Assembly: GCA_021186555.1 (NCBI GenBank)
Contig: JAJKFL010000008.1
Location: forward strand, 16,857,936-16,921,935
DNA length: 64,000 nt
Direction: 5' to 3'
From: Reticulitermes speratus
Taxonomy: Eukaryota; Arthropoda; Insecta; Blattodea; Rhinotermitidae
In this document: positions 1 through 11,759 of the stretch, piece after piece
How the letters are laid out: every line of letters starts with the position of its first letter
How positions within the stretch are numbered: position 1 is the stretch's first letter
Translations under genes and position numbers: made by a program
The notes under the pieces: generated by a model
The model's database searches: none
The model's input: the letters and a program-made list of their open reading frames with translations, nothing else
Told to the model about the DNA's origin: nothing

Positions 1-449
1 CTGATTTTTCGTATCCCTGCTGTACTCAATCACGTTCACTTCGCTGCCCCGTCTATGCGCATTCCTACCATTCGTAAGTTAGGAAAATGTGGTTAATTTT
101 TGTATCACTTAAATTCCGTGCGCCGAAAATAGAACTCTGGTGCTCCAAACAGTTTATGTTTTACGGTATCCTAGCAACAGCGCTACAATCGATTGTAACA
201 AAAGCTGCACATCGATTTTAGCGCTGTTACTAGTACTTGCATAGGAATGCCCGCACGATAACCGTCAGTCCTTTTGTACATTTACAGAATTTTTATATTG
301 TTACCTTCTCTTCTACGGCTAAGCATCCCTGAGGGCTTTCCCTAGAAAAATTAGTTAAGTTCTTGTTTGACACTTACGTGCTATACTTTCTGCGCATTCG
401 CCTTGATTTAATGACTTTGACAATACTGTAGGAAGTGCATGAATTATGA

Positions 450-691
450 CGTTCCTCGTGTTTTTTTCATGGCACAACAGCCCCTAGTGGGCCAGGGCCT
501 CCTGTTTGTCGAGGCTCCACTATCACACTCAGACACACCACTCTCGGTAGGACCTCTACCTGACAACACACAACACTCACAAGAGACAGACATCCATGCC
601 CCTGGCGGGATTAGAACCTGCAATCCCAGCAAGCCAGCGGTCGTACACCCACGCTTTAGACCGCGCGGTCACTGGGATCGGCGTCTCTCGT
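450..691 (-). mobile_element. tRNA-derived SINE, family 1, near full length
   Basis: A SINE in minus orientation. The T-run near 460 is its A-tail and the tRNA-like head lies at the right end (about 600-681), with a degenerate B box in the minus sense. The middle carries the family hallmark segments, such as CCTCTACCTGACAACACAC and CACAAGAGACAGACATCCAT, shared with copies at 5972, 37238, 50398 and 51024. Flanking imperfect direct repeats (450-459 and 682-691, 8 of 10 bases) look like an aged target-site duplication. The small open frames across it are incidental. Confidence 0.88.
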
Positions 692-739
692 AATAATTAC
701 GTGACGTATGTGGCAGCACGCAGTAACGTATATCGCAGT

Positions 740-835
740 ACTGTCTCACCGCTTACGCTGTTGTAGCAGTAAAGCTCTAGACATTCATTCGGGAGGTCCA
801 TGGTTCGAATCTCGCGGGCCACCGTGACATACAAA
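740..835 (+). repeat. tRNA-like SINE head fragment
   Basis: The stretch around 790-825 carries a B-box-like GGTTCGAATCTCGCGGG preceded by a GGGAGGTCC segment. The same pattern appears at 19165 and 24865. It looks like the 5' head of a SINE whose body is missing or unrecognisable. It does not fold into a full cloverleaf by eye, so I do not call a tRNA gene. Confidence 0.4.
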
Positions 836-2060
836 ATAACATTTCGTTAATCCACAAGAGTTCTCTTTTAATTCCTCCTAGTTCATCTTTTACCAGTCAT
901 CATGTCATCCCCGGTATATAGTAACGACATTGTCGTGAAATGAACCACAAACCACCGTAAAATTTCAAGTAATATCAAATTGATTGCAGCATGCACTTTT
1001 GACACACATACCTGATTTTACTGTCTGTTGATTGTCTGTTACTCTTTTGACGTTTCTTGATCTATTAAAATCGTACAATGCTCATTTGAAAACGTGAGAG
1101 GTCACTGAGTACGTTGAACAAAATACGAGATGTGGCATAAGAATTTGGACCTGACCCTTTTCCTCCAATTTCGCAATAAAAGGCCAGTGATCCAGACGGT
1201 TTTATTTGACATCGTCTGGCACAAGATCTGTATTATTTATTGTGCCACTTCGCATCATATCTTTAAAAACAACATTTATCGTATTTTTTCCGATATGGAA
1301 TTTTGAACTGAATTTGGTTACTCGCCAGGATGACAGGTGGCGTGCTCTGTGAATGCTGTAATGAACTTTCGGGTGCATAAAATCTTGGAATTTCTTGACT
1401 AGCTCAGGACTGTTAGCTTCTCAGGAAGGACTCTGCTTCAACAATACTCTTAGAATACTCTGTGGATGTTTGTCCAGTCACAGAAAACTAAGTTAAACAT
1501 CGTAGAATAGCTGATTTAAGACTGTAATACAAACTATAATTTTGCCCTGCTAGGTGCAACTAAACAATTACCGAGATAAGTGTGGTTTTTACAAGTACAA
1601 GACCAGAGGAAAGAGATTTATTCATAGATTCGTGTTTTCTTTTTAAAATTAAAAAGTGCTACAATTTGAAGTCTAGTCGGGCTGTGAGGATCGAAATTAC
1701 GTATTTGACAAAAGGAGTGGAAAGGTTGAAAACAAAAAATTGCGGGTCAAAGAATAAAGGAAAAGAAATAAAAAAAACTATTGGGACGGGGGATGGATGT
1801 TAAGAGGGTTGTGTGTGAAAGGATGAGGGTGGCAAGAGGAAAGCGACTTCTATTTCAGAAGTCGAGAATTTCTGTGAAAAAGGATTGAGTTAAAATTGAG
1901 AAAGTTTTAAAGAAGTTGAAGGGAAATGGGGTTAGGTGGAGCGAGGATGAGGGCTCAAGAAATGCGGGATGCATCAGACTGTACTTTCCAGGTCCGCTGT
2001 TTCTACAGCAGTCAATATATAAACCAAAATGTAATTATGTGTTTGCCTAAGTCACTGGAA
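836..2060. other. Unassigned AT-rich intergenic sequence
   Basis: No gene, recognisable transposon terminus or tandem repeat seen. A purine-rich stretch at about 1690-1950 (AAAGGA/GAAAAG-like) gives a short open frame of low-complexity composition that I do not treat as coding. Confidence 0.5.
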
Positions 2061-2698
2061 TTTTTAACGATACCTCCCTAGCTATTTGTTACGTGAACAT
2101 TGTGTTTGGTGTGAGGTTTCTAAGTGATCTGTGTGTTACATTTTTAACGATACCTCCCTAGCTATTTGTTACGTGAACATTGTGTTTGGTGTGAGGTTTC
2201 TAAGTGATCTGTGTGTTACATTTTTAACGATACCTCCCTAGCTATTTGTTACGTGAACATTGTGTTTGGTGTGAGGTTTCTAAGTGATCTGTGTGTTACA
2301 TTTTTAACGATACCTCCCTAGCTATTTGTTACGTGAACATTGTGTTTGGTGTGAGGTTTCTAATGATCTGTGTGTTACATTTTTAACGATACCTCCCTAG
2401 CTATTTGTTACGTGAACATGTGTTTGGTGTGAGGTTTCTAAGTGATCTGTGTGTTACATTTTTAACGATACCTCCCTAGCTATTTGTTACGTGAACATTG
2501 TGTTTGGTGTGAGGTTTCTAAGTGATCTGTGTGTTACATTTTTAACGATACCTCCCTAGCTATTTGTTACGTGAACATTGTGTTTGGTGTGAGGTTGTTA
2601 GGTGATCTGTGTGTTACATTTTTAACGATGCCTCCCTCGCTACTTGTTACGTGAACACTGTTTTTGGTGTGAGGTTTCTAAGTGATCTGTGTGTTACA
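2061..2698. repeat. Tandem array, eight copies of an 80-bp unit
   Basis: Copies begin at 2061, 2141, 2221, 2301, 2380, 2459, 2539 and 2619. Each starts TTTTTAACGATACCTCCCTA and ends TGATCTGTGTGTTACA. The first four are essentially identical. Two later copies have a single-base deletion (79 bp), and the eighth carries several substitutions, as expected for a decaying array edge. No conserved open frame (80 is not a multiple of three). Likely a local satellite or minisatellite. Confidence 0.97.
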
Positions 2699-5270
2699 TT
2701 TATACGTCAAATGGGATGTCTAAATGTTCAATGGAGGATAGTATTAAAATGCATACTACTAAGTACAGTGTGAGGGTGTGCGCTGAATTTGTCGGGCTCA
2801 GGATAGACTCGAATGGCGTGCCATTTTGAACGTGATAACGGCTGCTGATATTCCATAATAAGGGGGGAATTTTAACCATCTTAATGACAACCAGCTTATT
2901 AGCAAAGGCTCGCCTACATTGTGTTACTCATTCTTCAATTATAAATCCGATATTTTACCAATTCGCATCATCATTACCATCTCATCATCTATAACACATT
3001 TGGACCGTCTGTTGGCCAGTTTCGTCGTCGTTTCGCCTAATAATCTAAACGGGCGTATTTATTTCCTGTTTCTAGTCGGTATGTAGGCCTAATCTATCAC
3101 GGATTTGAAGTTACGTTCTCTCACTACTCAGTCAACGTAGCATATTCATTTACATATATTTAATTCCGCATTGTGCATAATGCCAATTTTATCTTGAGTT
3201 ATCCAAATGCCTCGTTTACTTTCTCGTATTGCTCATTTTGTGGTTTTCCCTGTCAATGTCATCTCTGAGTTCGCTCTCAGCTTTTCTTTTCACATTTCAT
3301 CACCATAGAGTAGAATTGCGGGATCTTAACTATGATAGGTTTCCAGGCCTGAGGTTTCATGAACTTCTGTTTATTAAAAACATTCTTCACTGTGCGTGTT
3401 GCTGTAATTTAATTTGGTCCAAAGAAGTGATCCGTCATGTCGACCCAACCAAATATCCAAACAACTGTTAAAACGATTCCGTTTGGAAAGCTGACTTTCT
3501 GCTTAGGGATGATAATTTCCTATTTCGCTCATTTTCCATTCCTTTTGCGCGGTCCTCAGCGTTTGAGAACTTCCGTCATGCAGAGAGACAAGATAGACAG
3601 ACAGGCAGGCAGACAGATATTGCAAGTGAACCAGACTCACTCAGCAGCCGTGTTCAATTTGACTTCTGCCGTTAACAGTTCAGTGTAAAAGCAACATAAC
3701 ACCCAGGAAATAAGCTATATTTGTGTTTATAGAGTGTACATGTGGATTTTCTTCCCTGTTTTAAATCCTTCTGTGTCCACAATTTTCTCTCCTTCGTCAC
3801 GTGGTTCTTAGGATGCGATATGCGAAATCTTGTACAGCATAGAGTGATGTATGTATTGCCGTATTTCGTTACAAGGCAGCTACAGATATTATTTTATCTG
3901 ACCAATATCGTTTGTCACTTTCTATCGACTAGCTTATACGTAAACAGCAGCCGCTGAGTGTTCCGCCTACATGCCTGTCGAAATAGCGACGGAAAGTGAC
4001 AGACGATGTTGATCACATGAAGACCTATGTGAGTTACCCCACATATTGGACCCCATTTCACTATAACATAAATAATGGTTGATGTCATATATTGTTTTAG
4101 ATCATTAATTTAATCAAGTATAAAAACAATTCATTGCTGGCTCCGTGCAATGCTCTAAATTTCGTGTATCAGGTAAGACGCAAGGCTTAAGGAGATCATG
4201 TGGAAGACAAATAGTAAAGGAACATGAAGTGACTCCGTTATCGTCCAAACCACTTGCCATAGATACGTGCGTATGTTTCGGAAATCCAGTCCATTCGTCT
4301 AACTATCCCGGCCTTCAAAACTTTGCACAGGAATATTGTATAGCAAGTTATCACACAGGTCGATTGGTTAACTGTCAGTTCAGTCCACAGATTGTCTGAA
4401 ACTTCACCCACCAACAGAGTTGTACAGATTGTATTGTACAGGAAGGTTATTTTATCTGACATATCGCATCACTCTTCAGTCAGACTTTCGCTCAGCGCTT
4501 GCCGTTATTCAATTTACCATTATCCGGGTCCACGTCTTTTAGTTCAGTGTATTTCAGTGAACATTAGGTTTTTAATAAGCAGGTGTCAAGAAGATGCTGG
4601 AAGTGTTCACCGTCGGCTCGCTTATCATGGTCACATTTAACATGCATATTTTTCATTGCGTGTCGAAGTTGTATACGTTCAGCGAGCCGACGCAGTAACC
4701 AGCGACAGTTGTCACATAAAATAATGCCTCTGCATTTTCAGTCTCTGGATTATCTACCGCTTCAGTCTGCGGGTTAACTACCACTTCACCAAAATGCTAA
4801 GCTCTACAATTTGTGCTACGGTTTCAGTCGATGTAGTAGCTATCACTTTAAGCAGATCGATTAGTTACCGCTGTACTCAACTGCAAAGATCAAGTTGTTT
4901 TACGGTTTCAGTCGATAGACTAACTATCAGTTCACGCCTCTTTAAGCTACGAACCCACAGAAAATAGCTCGTGTCACCTTTTGTTCTATTCCTATTATTC
5001 GTATTTCTACCCATCAGGTAACAATGCTTATACCGGCCTTTTGTTGCCCTGACTGTTCTTGTAATTTAATTATCTTCAGCTATATACAGTGTACTCTTGA
5101 ATATCCGGGGCTGTGGTGGGGAGGGGTGCACGGATATTCAAAAACATATACTTTATTGAGCCACGGACAAGAAATAAAACTAATTTATTATGTACATATT
5201 ATATACATAATACATACATAGCTTACGCTTGTTGTTGTGGGCCGGGATAGCGTAGTCGGGCTGGAGATCT
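2699..5270. other. Unassigned intergenic sequence with faint short repeats
   Basis: No gene recognised. Two weak structures are visible. One is a degenerate inverted repeat of about 30 bp (3899-3932 against 3982-4015, both built on a GTCACTTTC core). The other is a set of imperfect short repeats at about 4738-4940 built on a TTCAGTC...TTAACTA..CACTTCAC pattern. Neither could be tied to a known element. Confidence 0.4.
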
Positions 5271-5330
5271 CAATAACTACAACGCAATTGTATGCTTTCC
5301 TTTTTTTTGTGTTTTTAAACATTTTTAGCC

Positions 5331-5372
5331 TGAAGATGACCCATTGCGTTGAAACATGTTGCAACAACAAAT
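5331..5372 (+). repeat. GAAGATG...GAAACATG hairpin-type motif
   Basis: Reads CCTGAAGATGACCC, a short spacer, then GTTGAAACATG. It shares the layout of the motifs in the large palindromic elements at 14.7, 40.3 and 46 kb. An upstream AACGCAATTG (5281-5290) is partly complementary to CCATTGCGTT (5341-5350). Probably a remnant of the same element class. Confidence 0.45.
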
Positions 5373-5463
5373 TGTATTGATATTTTAGTTGTGTTGACGG
5401 TATTGTATTCTTTTATCTTGTAAGTAACACAACGGTATGATTAACTTTAAAAAATATTAGTAG

Positions 5464-5640
5464 TTAACTTCACGCCCTGGCCGATTTACCCGTGGGAAAG
5501 TACCCCGATACCCATTGCATATGAGCCTGGGTGGGCCCCAGAGGCATTCTTGACCTTTTGTACAAAGGAAAAAAAAATCAGTTGTCCCTGCCGGGATAAG
5601 AACCTCGGGTCGTGCAGTTCGTAGCCTAGTCATTATACCA
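5464..5640 (-). mobile_element. tRNA-derived SINE, family 2, diverged fragment
   Basis: Minus-oriented copy of the family seen at 35775, 49522 and 56868. Shared blocks include the CACGCCCTGGCCG region, the GATACCCATTGCATATGAGC-like block and CTGGGTGGGCCCCAG. The tRNA-like end lies at the right (GGGATAAGAACC near 5600), and the promoter boxes are decayed. Confidence 0.7.
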
Positions 5641-5962
5641 TGCGTGATTTCAGGCTTCCGCCGCGATGTAGATGAGAAATGCAACGCTGCGTAGTATCCC
5701 AGAAGAGCGCACATATACTCATTGTACCGACTGCGCTTTATGGTAAACGTTCAGTTAACTTACTCGTACTGATCTTGAGTTTCTTCTCACATAAAACACT
5801 TTAATATCTATTTTTATTGTTTTTTCATGTATGTCCGAGGAGGGTCTCATACTCGCAATTTATACTGTCCTTATTTTTGTGTCTCTGGTCACACATTGTT
5901 CATGACTATCATATTTTGCCCTTTTTAAAAAGTAATTTGCATAATGTTGACACTCGTGCTTA

Positions 5963-6245
5963 TACCTGTATATATTTTTTCAATGGCTCGACAGCCCCTT
6001 GGGGCCTAGGCCGCCTCATTTTTCGAGGCTTCACGATCACACAATTTAGACACACCACAGCTAGGTAGGACTCCTCTGGACGAGGGACCAGCTCCGTCGC
6101 TAGAGACCTCTACCTGACAACACACAACACTCACAAGAGACAGACATCCATGCCTCCGGCGGGATTCGAACCCACAATCCCAGTAAGCGAGCGTCCGCAG
6201 ACCCACGCCTTAGACTGAGCGGCCACTGGGATCGGTTACCTGTAT
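5963..6245 (-). mobile_element. tRNA-derived SINE, family 1, near full length
   Basis: Minus orientation. T-run at about 5972-5977 (A-tail), then the conserved 3' block AATGGCTCGACAGCCCCTTG, the body, and the tRNA-like head ending at about 6235. The B box GGGTTCGAATCCC, read on the minus strand, is intact near 6165. Flanking direct repeat TACCTGTAT at 5963-5971 and 6237-6245 fits target-primed integration. Confidence 0.93.
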
Positions 6246-7240
6246 CTTACTTTACCAAAATATCAACGACTCATGCGTCTGCCTGCCTCTGGACATATTT
6301 ACGTTCCTAAACGTGTAACTTTACATGTGTGATATACTCGTATATCTCTATTAAATATAGTCTTACGTATTCACAGCGCCTTCTCTGTTCGTTCCACAAA
6401 CATAAGCTTTCTTATCAAATTTTCCACTTACAATGTAAGTACAAGGACCACTCATAAAAAAGTTTGCATAGCGTATAATTTCCTACTAAAAACGTACAAC
6501 GGTTGTGATTATATCGGGGCAATTCGTTATCGAGTGATTATTATCTGTTTCCAACGCTGAAGCTAAATCGTGGCCCCACAAATTTAAAATATTATCTGCG
6601 GCGTGGAAACATTTGTGACACGATGCTGATAACACAGGACATGGACTGATATCAACAGGGAATACGAAAGCTTGTCCCACCGTATGAAAAAATCCTCTGT
6701 TTTGGCGTGCACTATTTGGAGCAGTTGTGGGGTGGCTGTACAAATGAATTGTTCTTACACGTCGCATTGCATGTACATTACAAATTCGTTTCTACTCGAT
6801 GCTAGTATATAAAAGCGTCTCATATAATTTTATTTTACCAAGTATTACGTGTTTATGCCATTTATGTGCCCTCATATCAAGTGTGTAACTGTATTGTGCT
6901 CTATAAGGCTACGTACTTCTTGAACAGTTGATAAGCGCTCGCATGTTGAAGAAATTTTTATCGTATAGGAAAGTGGATATTATTACCATATTCACAACGG
7001 CACAAAATTCGAATTTATTCTGTGCGAAGTGAATCTAGTTTTTGGACTTTCACGGAGGTTTGTTGATAAGGTGATTGTATTTTTTTTGGGGGGGGGGGGG
7101 AGGGCATTCTGCTTCTTGTAGTGCTTGTACCTTCCGACAGTTCGTGGAAAAAATTATTGGTTATATGGGACCGTACTGCATAACCGACAAAAATTTAATT
7201 TCCTCCGTACGATTTTAGCAGCCATCTAAACCATTTCAGT
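6246..7240. other. Unassigned intergenic sequence
   Basis: No recognisable gene or element. A G homopolymer of about 13 bases lies at 7088-7100 directly after a T-run, a likely length-variable site. Confidence 0.5.
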
Positions 7241-7242
7241 CA

Positions 7243-7283
7243 CCCTAAAGATGAAGGTAATATGTTACCACGAAACGTCGGTA
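7243..7283 (+). repeat. Hairpin motif with CGAAACGTCGG
   Basis: CTAAAGATGAA is followed by a perfect 5-bp stem (GGTAA, TATG loop, TTACC) and then ACGAAACGTCGG. It matches the arrangement in the palindromic elements elsewhere in the window. Solo copy; no inverted partner seen close by. Confidence 0.6.
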
Positions 7284-7725
7284 CATTTAAGCACTCTAAG
7301 GTCCGGAAATCCAAGATAAGACCTAATGTGAGGTGAATCTACGTAGTTTTGGCCTTCACACCATATTTTCATAGGCCTAAATCTACGCCTCCATCTACCC
7401 CTAGATCTACCAAGTGTTCACTTCCTTGTAAATGATCTGACTGAAATCTTGTATATATTTCTCATGTCCCCCATGCAAGCCACATCTTCTGTTCTTCTCA
7501 TTCTTCCGTATTTAAATCATCCTAATAATATATGGTTAAGAATGCAAGTTTTCAAGCTCTGTGTTGTGTAAATGTCTCCTATTCACCTGTTACCTTCCTT
7601 CATGTCCATATAATCTCCTCAGCACCCGCTCCTCAGGCCCGTAAGTCTGTGTTCTTTCTTTATTTGAAGAGACCAATTTGCACACCCATCAAATACAACA
7701 GACAGAATTGTTGTTTCTTATATTG

Positions 7726-7796
7726 TAACCTTAAAGCTTTTTTTTCCAATGGCTCGACAGCCCCTTGGGGGCCTAGGCCCCCTCAATTAACCTTAA
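7726..7796 (-). mobile_element. Severely 5'-truncated SINE, family 1
   Basis: Only the A-tail and about 45 bp of the family-1 3' end are present (7735-7787, minus orientation): T-run, then AATGGCTCGACAGCCCCTTG and GGGCCTAGGCCCCCTC. It is bounded on both sides by TAACCTTAA (7726-7734 and 7788-7796), so it is a genuine truncated insertion and not a later deletion. Confidence 0.9.
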
Positions 7797-9640
7797 TGTT
7801 ACCAGAGAAAAAAAGAAAATAGAATATTCAAAATTAATTGGTAGGAAGCACTTCCCGAATTTATTCTACCCCTAACATTGTCTGGAATTTAATTTTGACC
7901 TATTACATTCGTTTCCCGATGTTTCGTTGATTTCCATTAAAGGTTAATTTTGTCTCCCTCGCCGGATTTCAAGATCACTGACAGCTTTGAAGATCTAGAC
8001 TTCAGTGACAAGCTCCAAGCACATTCTGAAATACGCCGGAGCTAACGTGGGTAGCGAGAGAAGGCCTAATGAGCTGCTAATTTACTGACATATTTCCTCT
8101 TCTGTACAAACAATGTCTGGGCTGAGAAAGGTTCCATGAAGCTGTTACCTTGCGTAAACACCAGGCATGTACAATCTATTTCAGAATTCTGATCACAGTC
8201 TCTTAGAAATGTTTGTCAGAATTTGCGATATTAATGGTTAGAGACAGGTTATGGTCTGATAAACACACCGTTTACAGTTGTGCGCATAGGCTCTTTTTGT
8301 TTCCTAGTGGCGCCTTAATTTGGTCTCGAAATAAGCGTCCTTTGTTAGAGTAGGTAGTATTGAAAACAAGTCAGTAATTTAAATAAAGTCAAATAGATGT
8401 TTGGTGACAACTTGGACTGGACCAGTCTGATTCATGCTACAGTCAAGTAGCGGGCCGTTGTGAAAAAGGATATGAACTTCTTGTTATCGTAAATATCGGG
8501 GAACGTCTTGAATAGCTGAGTGACCATCAGTTTCATAACAAAGTCTCTGATTTTGGTTACAGTTAAGCAAATCAGTGTCTATGGGTCATAACCAGATAAA
8601 ATCCAGCGAATTAACCGTCACTAATAATGAAGCCCGATTGAAAATTCAATCTATGGTATCTATGGTAATAGTTTACCATCTTATACTAATTTTTATTTTT
8701 GCTATTATTGTTGAATTCATGTCTTCGTGGTTTTACCGTTTTCAGTTTCCACTGCAGTGTGATTTTCGAGTCTTCGTCTTTCAAACTTCGATTCTGCACA
8801 TCGGATGGCATATGTACTTTCACTTACATAGATGTCCTGTTTCATTTCGTCCTGTCCTTCTACTTCTCCTCCTTCCCCTTCTCTTCCTCCTCCTCCTCCG
8901 CAGTTGTCTTCATCTCTACTCACTTTTTGTTAATCTTCTTCACACCTTGCCTTTCGCCCTACAATTTTAACTCCATTTTCTGGTTTCTTATCAATATTAC
9001 ATTGACATCCATTTCTTCTCATTTATTAAAACCTGCATAACCTCTGAAATTAAAATATCATCGTTCAATAACGTAAGAATCACTTAGTCTGTGAACACAA
9101 TCACGTCCCATATGCCTCTCTTTCATATTCCTTACAAAATCCCAAGAGAGTTGTTTCGAGCTGATGGGGTGTGGGGTCTTACAGACGTCACAGCATTGAT
9201 TCAGTTTGTTTAACGACGCTCTGTTGGATTTAAAATGTCGATGATCTCCATTCGGTACTCTACATTGGGAAGACAGAGGAAGCTACGTTTGAAACACGAC
9301 AGTATGCCTTCGCCCACAATGTGTAATTATCCAGGTCTCAACTCTGTATTATTAGGATGAGGTCTGATTATGTGCAACACAAACGGAACAGCTGGAATTC
9401 AACAGAGTTCTGAGTATGAAGACACGGCATAACCGAGCCGATTGTCGCATTGCATAGAGTTTAACGTAACTTGAACAAACTTCGTGGAAAGTTACTGATA
9501 GACACATAGCACCTAGTCAAGTAGTTTAACGTTTTATAAGATTCCACTTCAATTTCTAAGATGCAGACACTGTACCTTACTTTCAGATAAATTCAGAACA
9601 TTCTCATCTTATTTGTTTAAGATTGAGTTCAACGTTATGC
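7797..9640. other. Unassigned intergenic sequence with pyrimidine tract
   Basis: Nothing recognisable except a pyrimidine-rich tract at about 8860-8905 (TTCTCTTCCTCCTCCTCC). The tract generates overlapping open frames on both strands with low-complexity Leu/Ser/Phe or Gly/Glu composition, which I reject as genes. Confidence 0.5.
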
Positions 9641-9844
9641 TATTACACTGGTCGGCAAAAATGTTTTTTTCGCTCCCTCTTAAAATTCAGGGTCATTCTT
9701 ATAGTTTGGACATTGCCGAATCCGAATATGACAACCAAATTGCCCAATCACCCACCAATGTTAAGGGAGAAGGGATTGCATTAAAAAACTATATTTGTAA
9801 TAAAAAATACTGTATTAGTTTTTAATTACAATATACAGTGTCAA

Positions 9845-11501
9845 ATAATGAACGATGTCTCTATATACGATATCCTAACTACAAAAAAGTTCGTCATAAA
9901 ACACTCATTTCTTCTTCTTTTGCCTCTTATACTCGCCAGTTGGTGTCTCCCATATAAGGCTCCAGCAGCAGTCAGCGTACATATCTGGAGTCCATTTTCC
10001 CCTGTACCTCTTTTCCATTTGGAAATGTCTAGATGGAACCTTTTGCCATGTTCATCGGAGAGGGATTCCATGTTTTAAGGGAAAAAATCCAAATGGGAAT
10101 GCAGAAAATGAAGTTTCAATGACATGTTACACTCCATAGCACTGTATGATGAAATCAGCTCTAGCATAATGTCACTGTAATTTTCCGCTTTTTCATTGCC
10201 TATAATGTTCCTACAGCCGCTTTCAAATGCTTCCTATGCTCTTCTTTCTGTATCATTTAATTTTGTACTCAAGTCCTGGTCTTCGAATAGTTGTTTAATT
10301 TGAGGAACAACGAAAATTCCTTCTTTCATCTTAGCCTCACTTATTTTGCGAAGTTTTTGCCTTAAATAGGCAAACCCTTCGCTTTCATTATTCATCGCTT
10401 TCACAGACATTTTTATTAAACCCAGCTTTATATGCAGTGGCGGTAAATAGATTTTTGACTTATACACTAAAGCAGGACGTGCCACATGCTTCTGATCTGG
10501 TGTTGTTTCTGAACGGAGTGGCCATTTTTTTATTCTGTTGTGTTAGTCCCTCGCTCGGCTGTCCCATTCACATACAAAGCAGCAGAATTTAGTGTATGCG
10601 CCTTGCAGCCCAGTCAGCACTGCTATAACTTTTAGGTCAGCACACATATTCCACCGGTGTTCTTCATAACACATTTTTTGCAGCAAAACCTGAAAGGTTC
10701 CCGTACGTTTCTTTCATGTTAACTGCGTGATCCAGTGGGAGAGAAGGATACTTATTTCCATTGTGGAGTAACACTGCCTTCAAACTTACCTGAGATGAAT
10801 CAATGAGAAGCCTCCATTGCTCAGGGGTGTGTTCAAGTTGCAATTATTCCATTAATTCTTGAATGTTTTTTCAGTACACTAGATCGCCACCCATTGAGTA
10901 ATACGTCGCTATGTTTGACTGCCTCTTCCTATAAAGTGATACTTTTACACCTTTTCAAGACGATTCCGCTGCTTAAGCCGTGATCCAAGTAGCTGAGCCT
11001 TTGTTTTGGAGACGTCCAAATCTCGAATTAAATCGCTTAATTCTGCCTGAGTGATCAGATGTGGCTCTGAAATATCAAGTGTTGAAATGTCTGTGTGTGC
11101 AGTCGTACTGGGTCCTGTATCTTTTGGTGACGTCACTTCCGATACTGAATCTGAGTCAAGAGTGTAAGATTCTGGTGGCTTGGGCACTGGCATTGAATTA
11201 TCATGAGGAAAAGGTCTTAATGCAGAGGATGTATTAGGATACTTTATTTTATGCTTGGAAAGTCGGGAGAAACTAGTGATCTTGGTCATGCAAAAATAGC
11301 AGTCGTTTAAGTGATCTCGAGGCTCACACCACGCCATCGGAACAGCAAATGCATTGCTTTGTGGGTACCTGTCAACCAGCCTGCCAAAGTCCTTGAACAT
11401 GAGCTGCAGCAACACGTTTGCGTCAAACGTACTGGGGGGGGGGGGTCACTTTTTTCCGTTTTTCTTGCACACTTAGCACCGCATTGTCGTGATTCATTCA
11501 C
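9845..11501 (-). pseudogene. Intronless decayed copy of a multi-copy arthropod protein family (function unassigned)
   Basis: Read right to left on the minus strand, pieces in different frames follow the order of a protein family I recognise as common in arthropod predicted proteomes. First comes a Cys-rich N-terminus (CGAKC, CCCSSC), then, after a frameshift near 11350, FAVPMAWCEPRDHLNDCYFC, then KYPNTSSALRPFPHD and EPHLITQAELSDLIRDLD with LLGSRLKQ (10945-11415). Next comes a block near 10760-10835 (EQWRLLIDSSQVSLKAVLL), a DLKVIAVLTG and FCCFVCEWDSRARD block near 10560-10650, LPPLHIKLGL to KEGIFVVPQIKQL (10234-10485), a CNMSLKLHFLHSHLDFFP segment with a stop, and SDEHGKRFHLDIS (about 10050). 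Several frameshifts and stops make it non-functional. There are no introns and the blocks are close to full-length order, which suggests a mobile or retrocopied gene. Paired cysteines hint at zinc binding; acidic residues in the central blocks could be catalytic but I cannot assign a class. Confidence 0.8.
11430..11446. repeat. G homopolymer inside the pseudogene
   Basis: An uninterrupted run of G lies within the N-terminal coding part of the decayed gene and coincides with a disturbed reading frame. It may be slippage in evolution or an assembly error. Confidence 0.7.
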
Positions 11502-11759
11502 TGTTACATGGGGGGAAACTGCTGGAGTACGTGCTTTTACTCTTCTCGTCTATTCGATAAGGACGGTCCGTGGCTGCGGCTCGCCATTTTGGCACGTAGT
11601 GGGATCATCTTGATAGTGAAGCTGATGATGCAGGTGATGTTGATGTTGTGCTCACAGGTTACCGCAGGATTCTGGTGTCAGCAGTTTCTTCGTGTTATGC
11701 TGGCGTTCTTTATAGCTTGTGAAATGAAGATTGGCTCTCTTAGAGACGGGAGACGTTAG

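Noticed and set aside
2061..2698. CRISPR-like regular repeats
   Set aside because: Units are contiguous and entirely repeated with no unique spacers; eukaryotic context.
8575..9040. Overlapping open frames of 131 and 113 codons
   Set aside because: Driven by a TTCCTC-type pyrimidine tract; low-complexity Leu/Ser/Phe composition and no domain.
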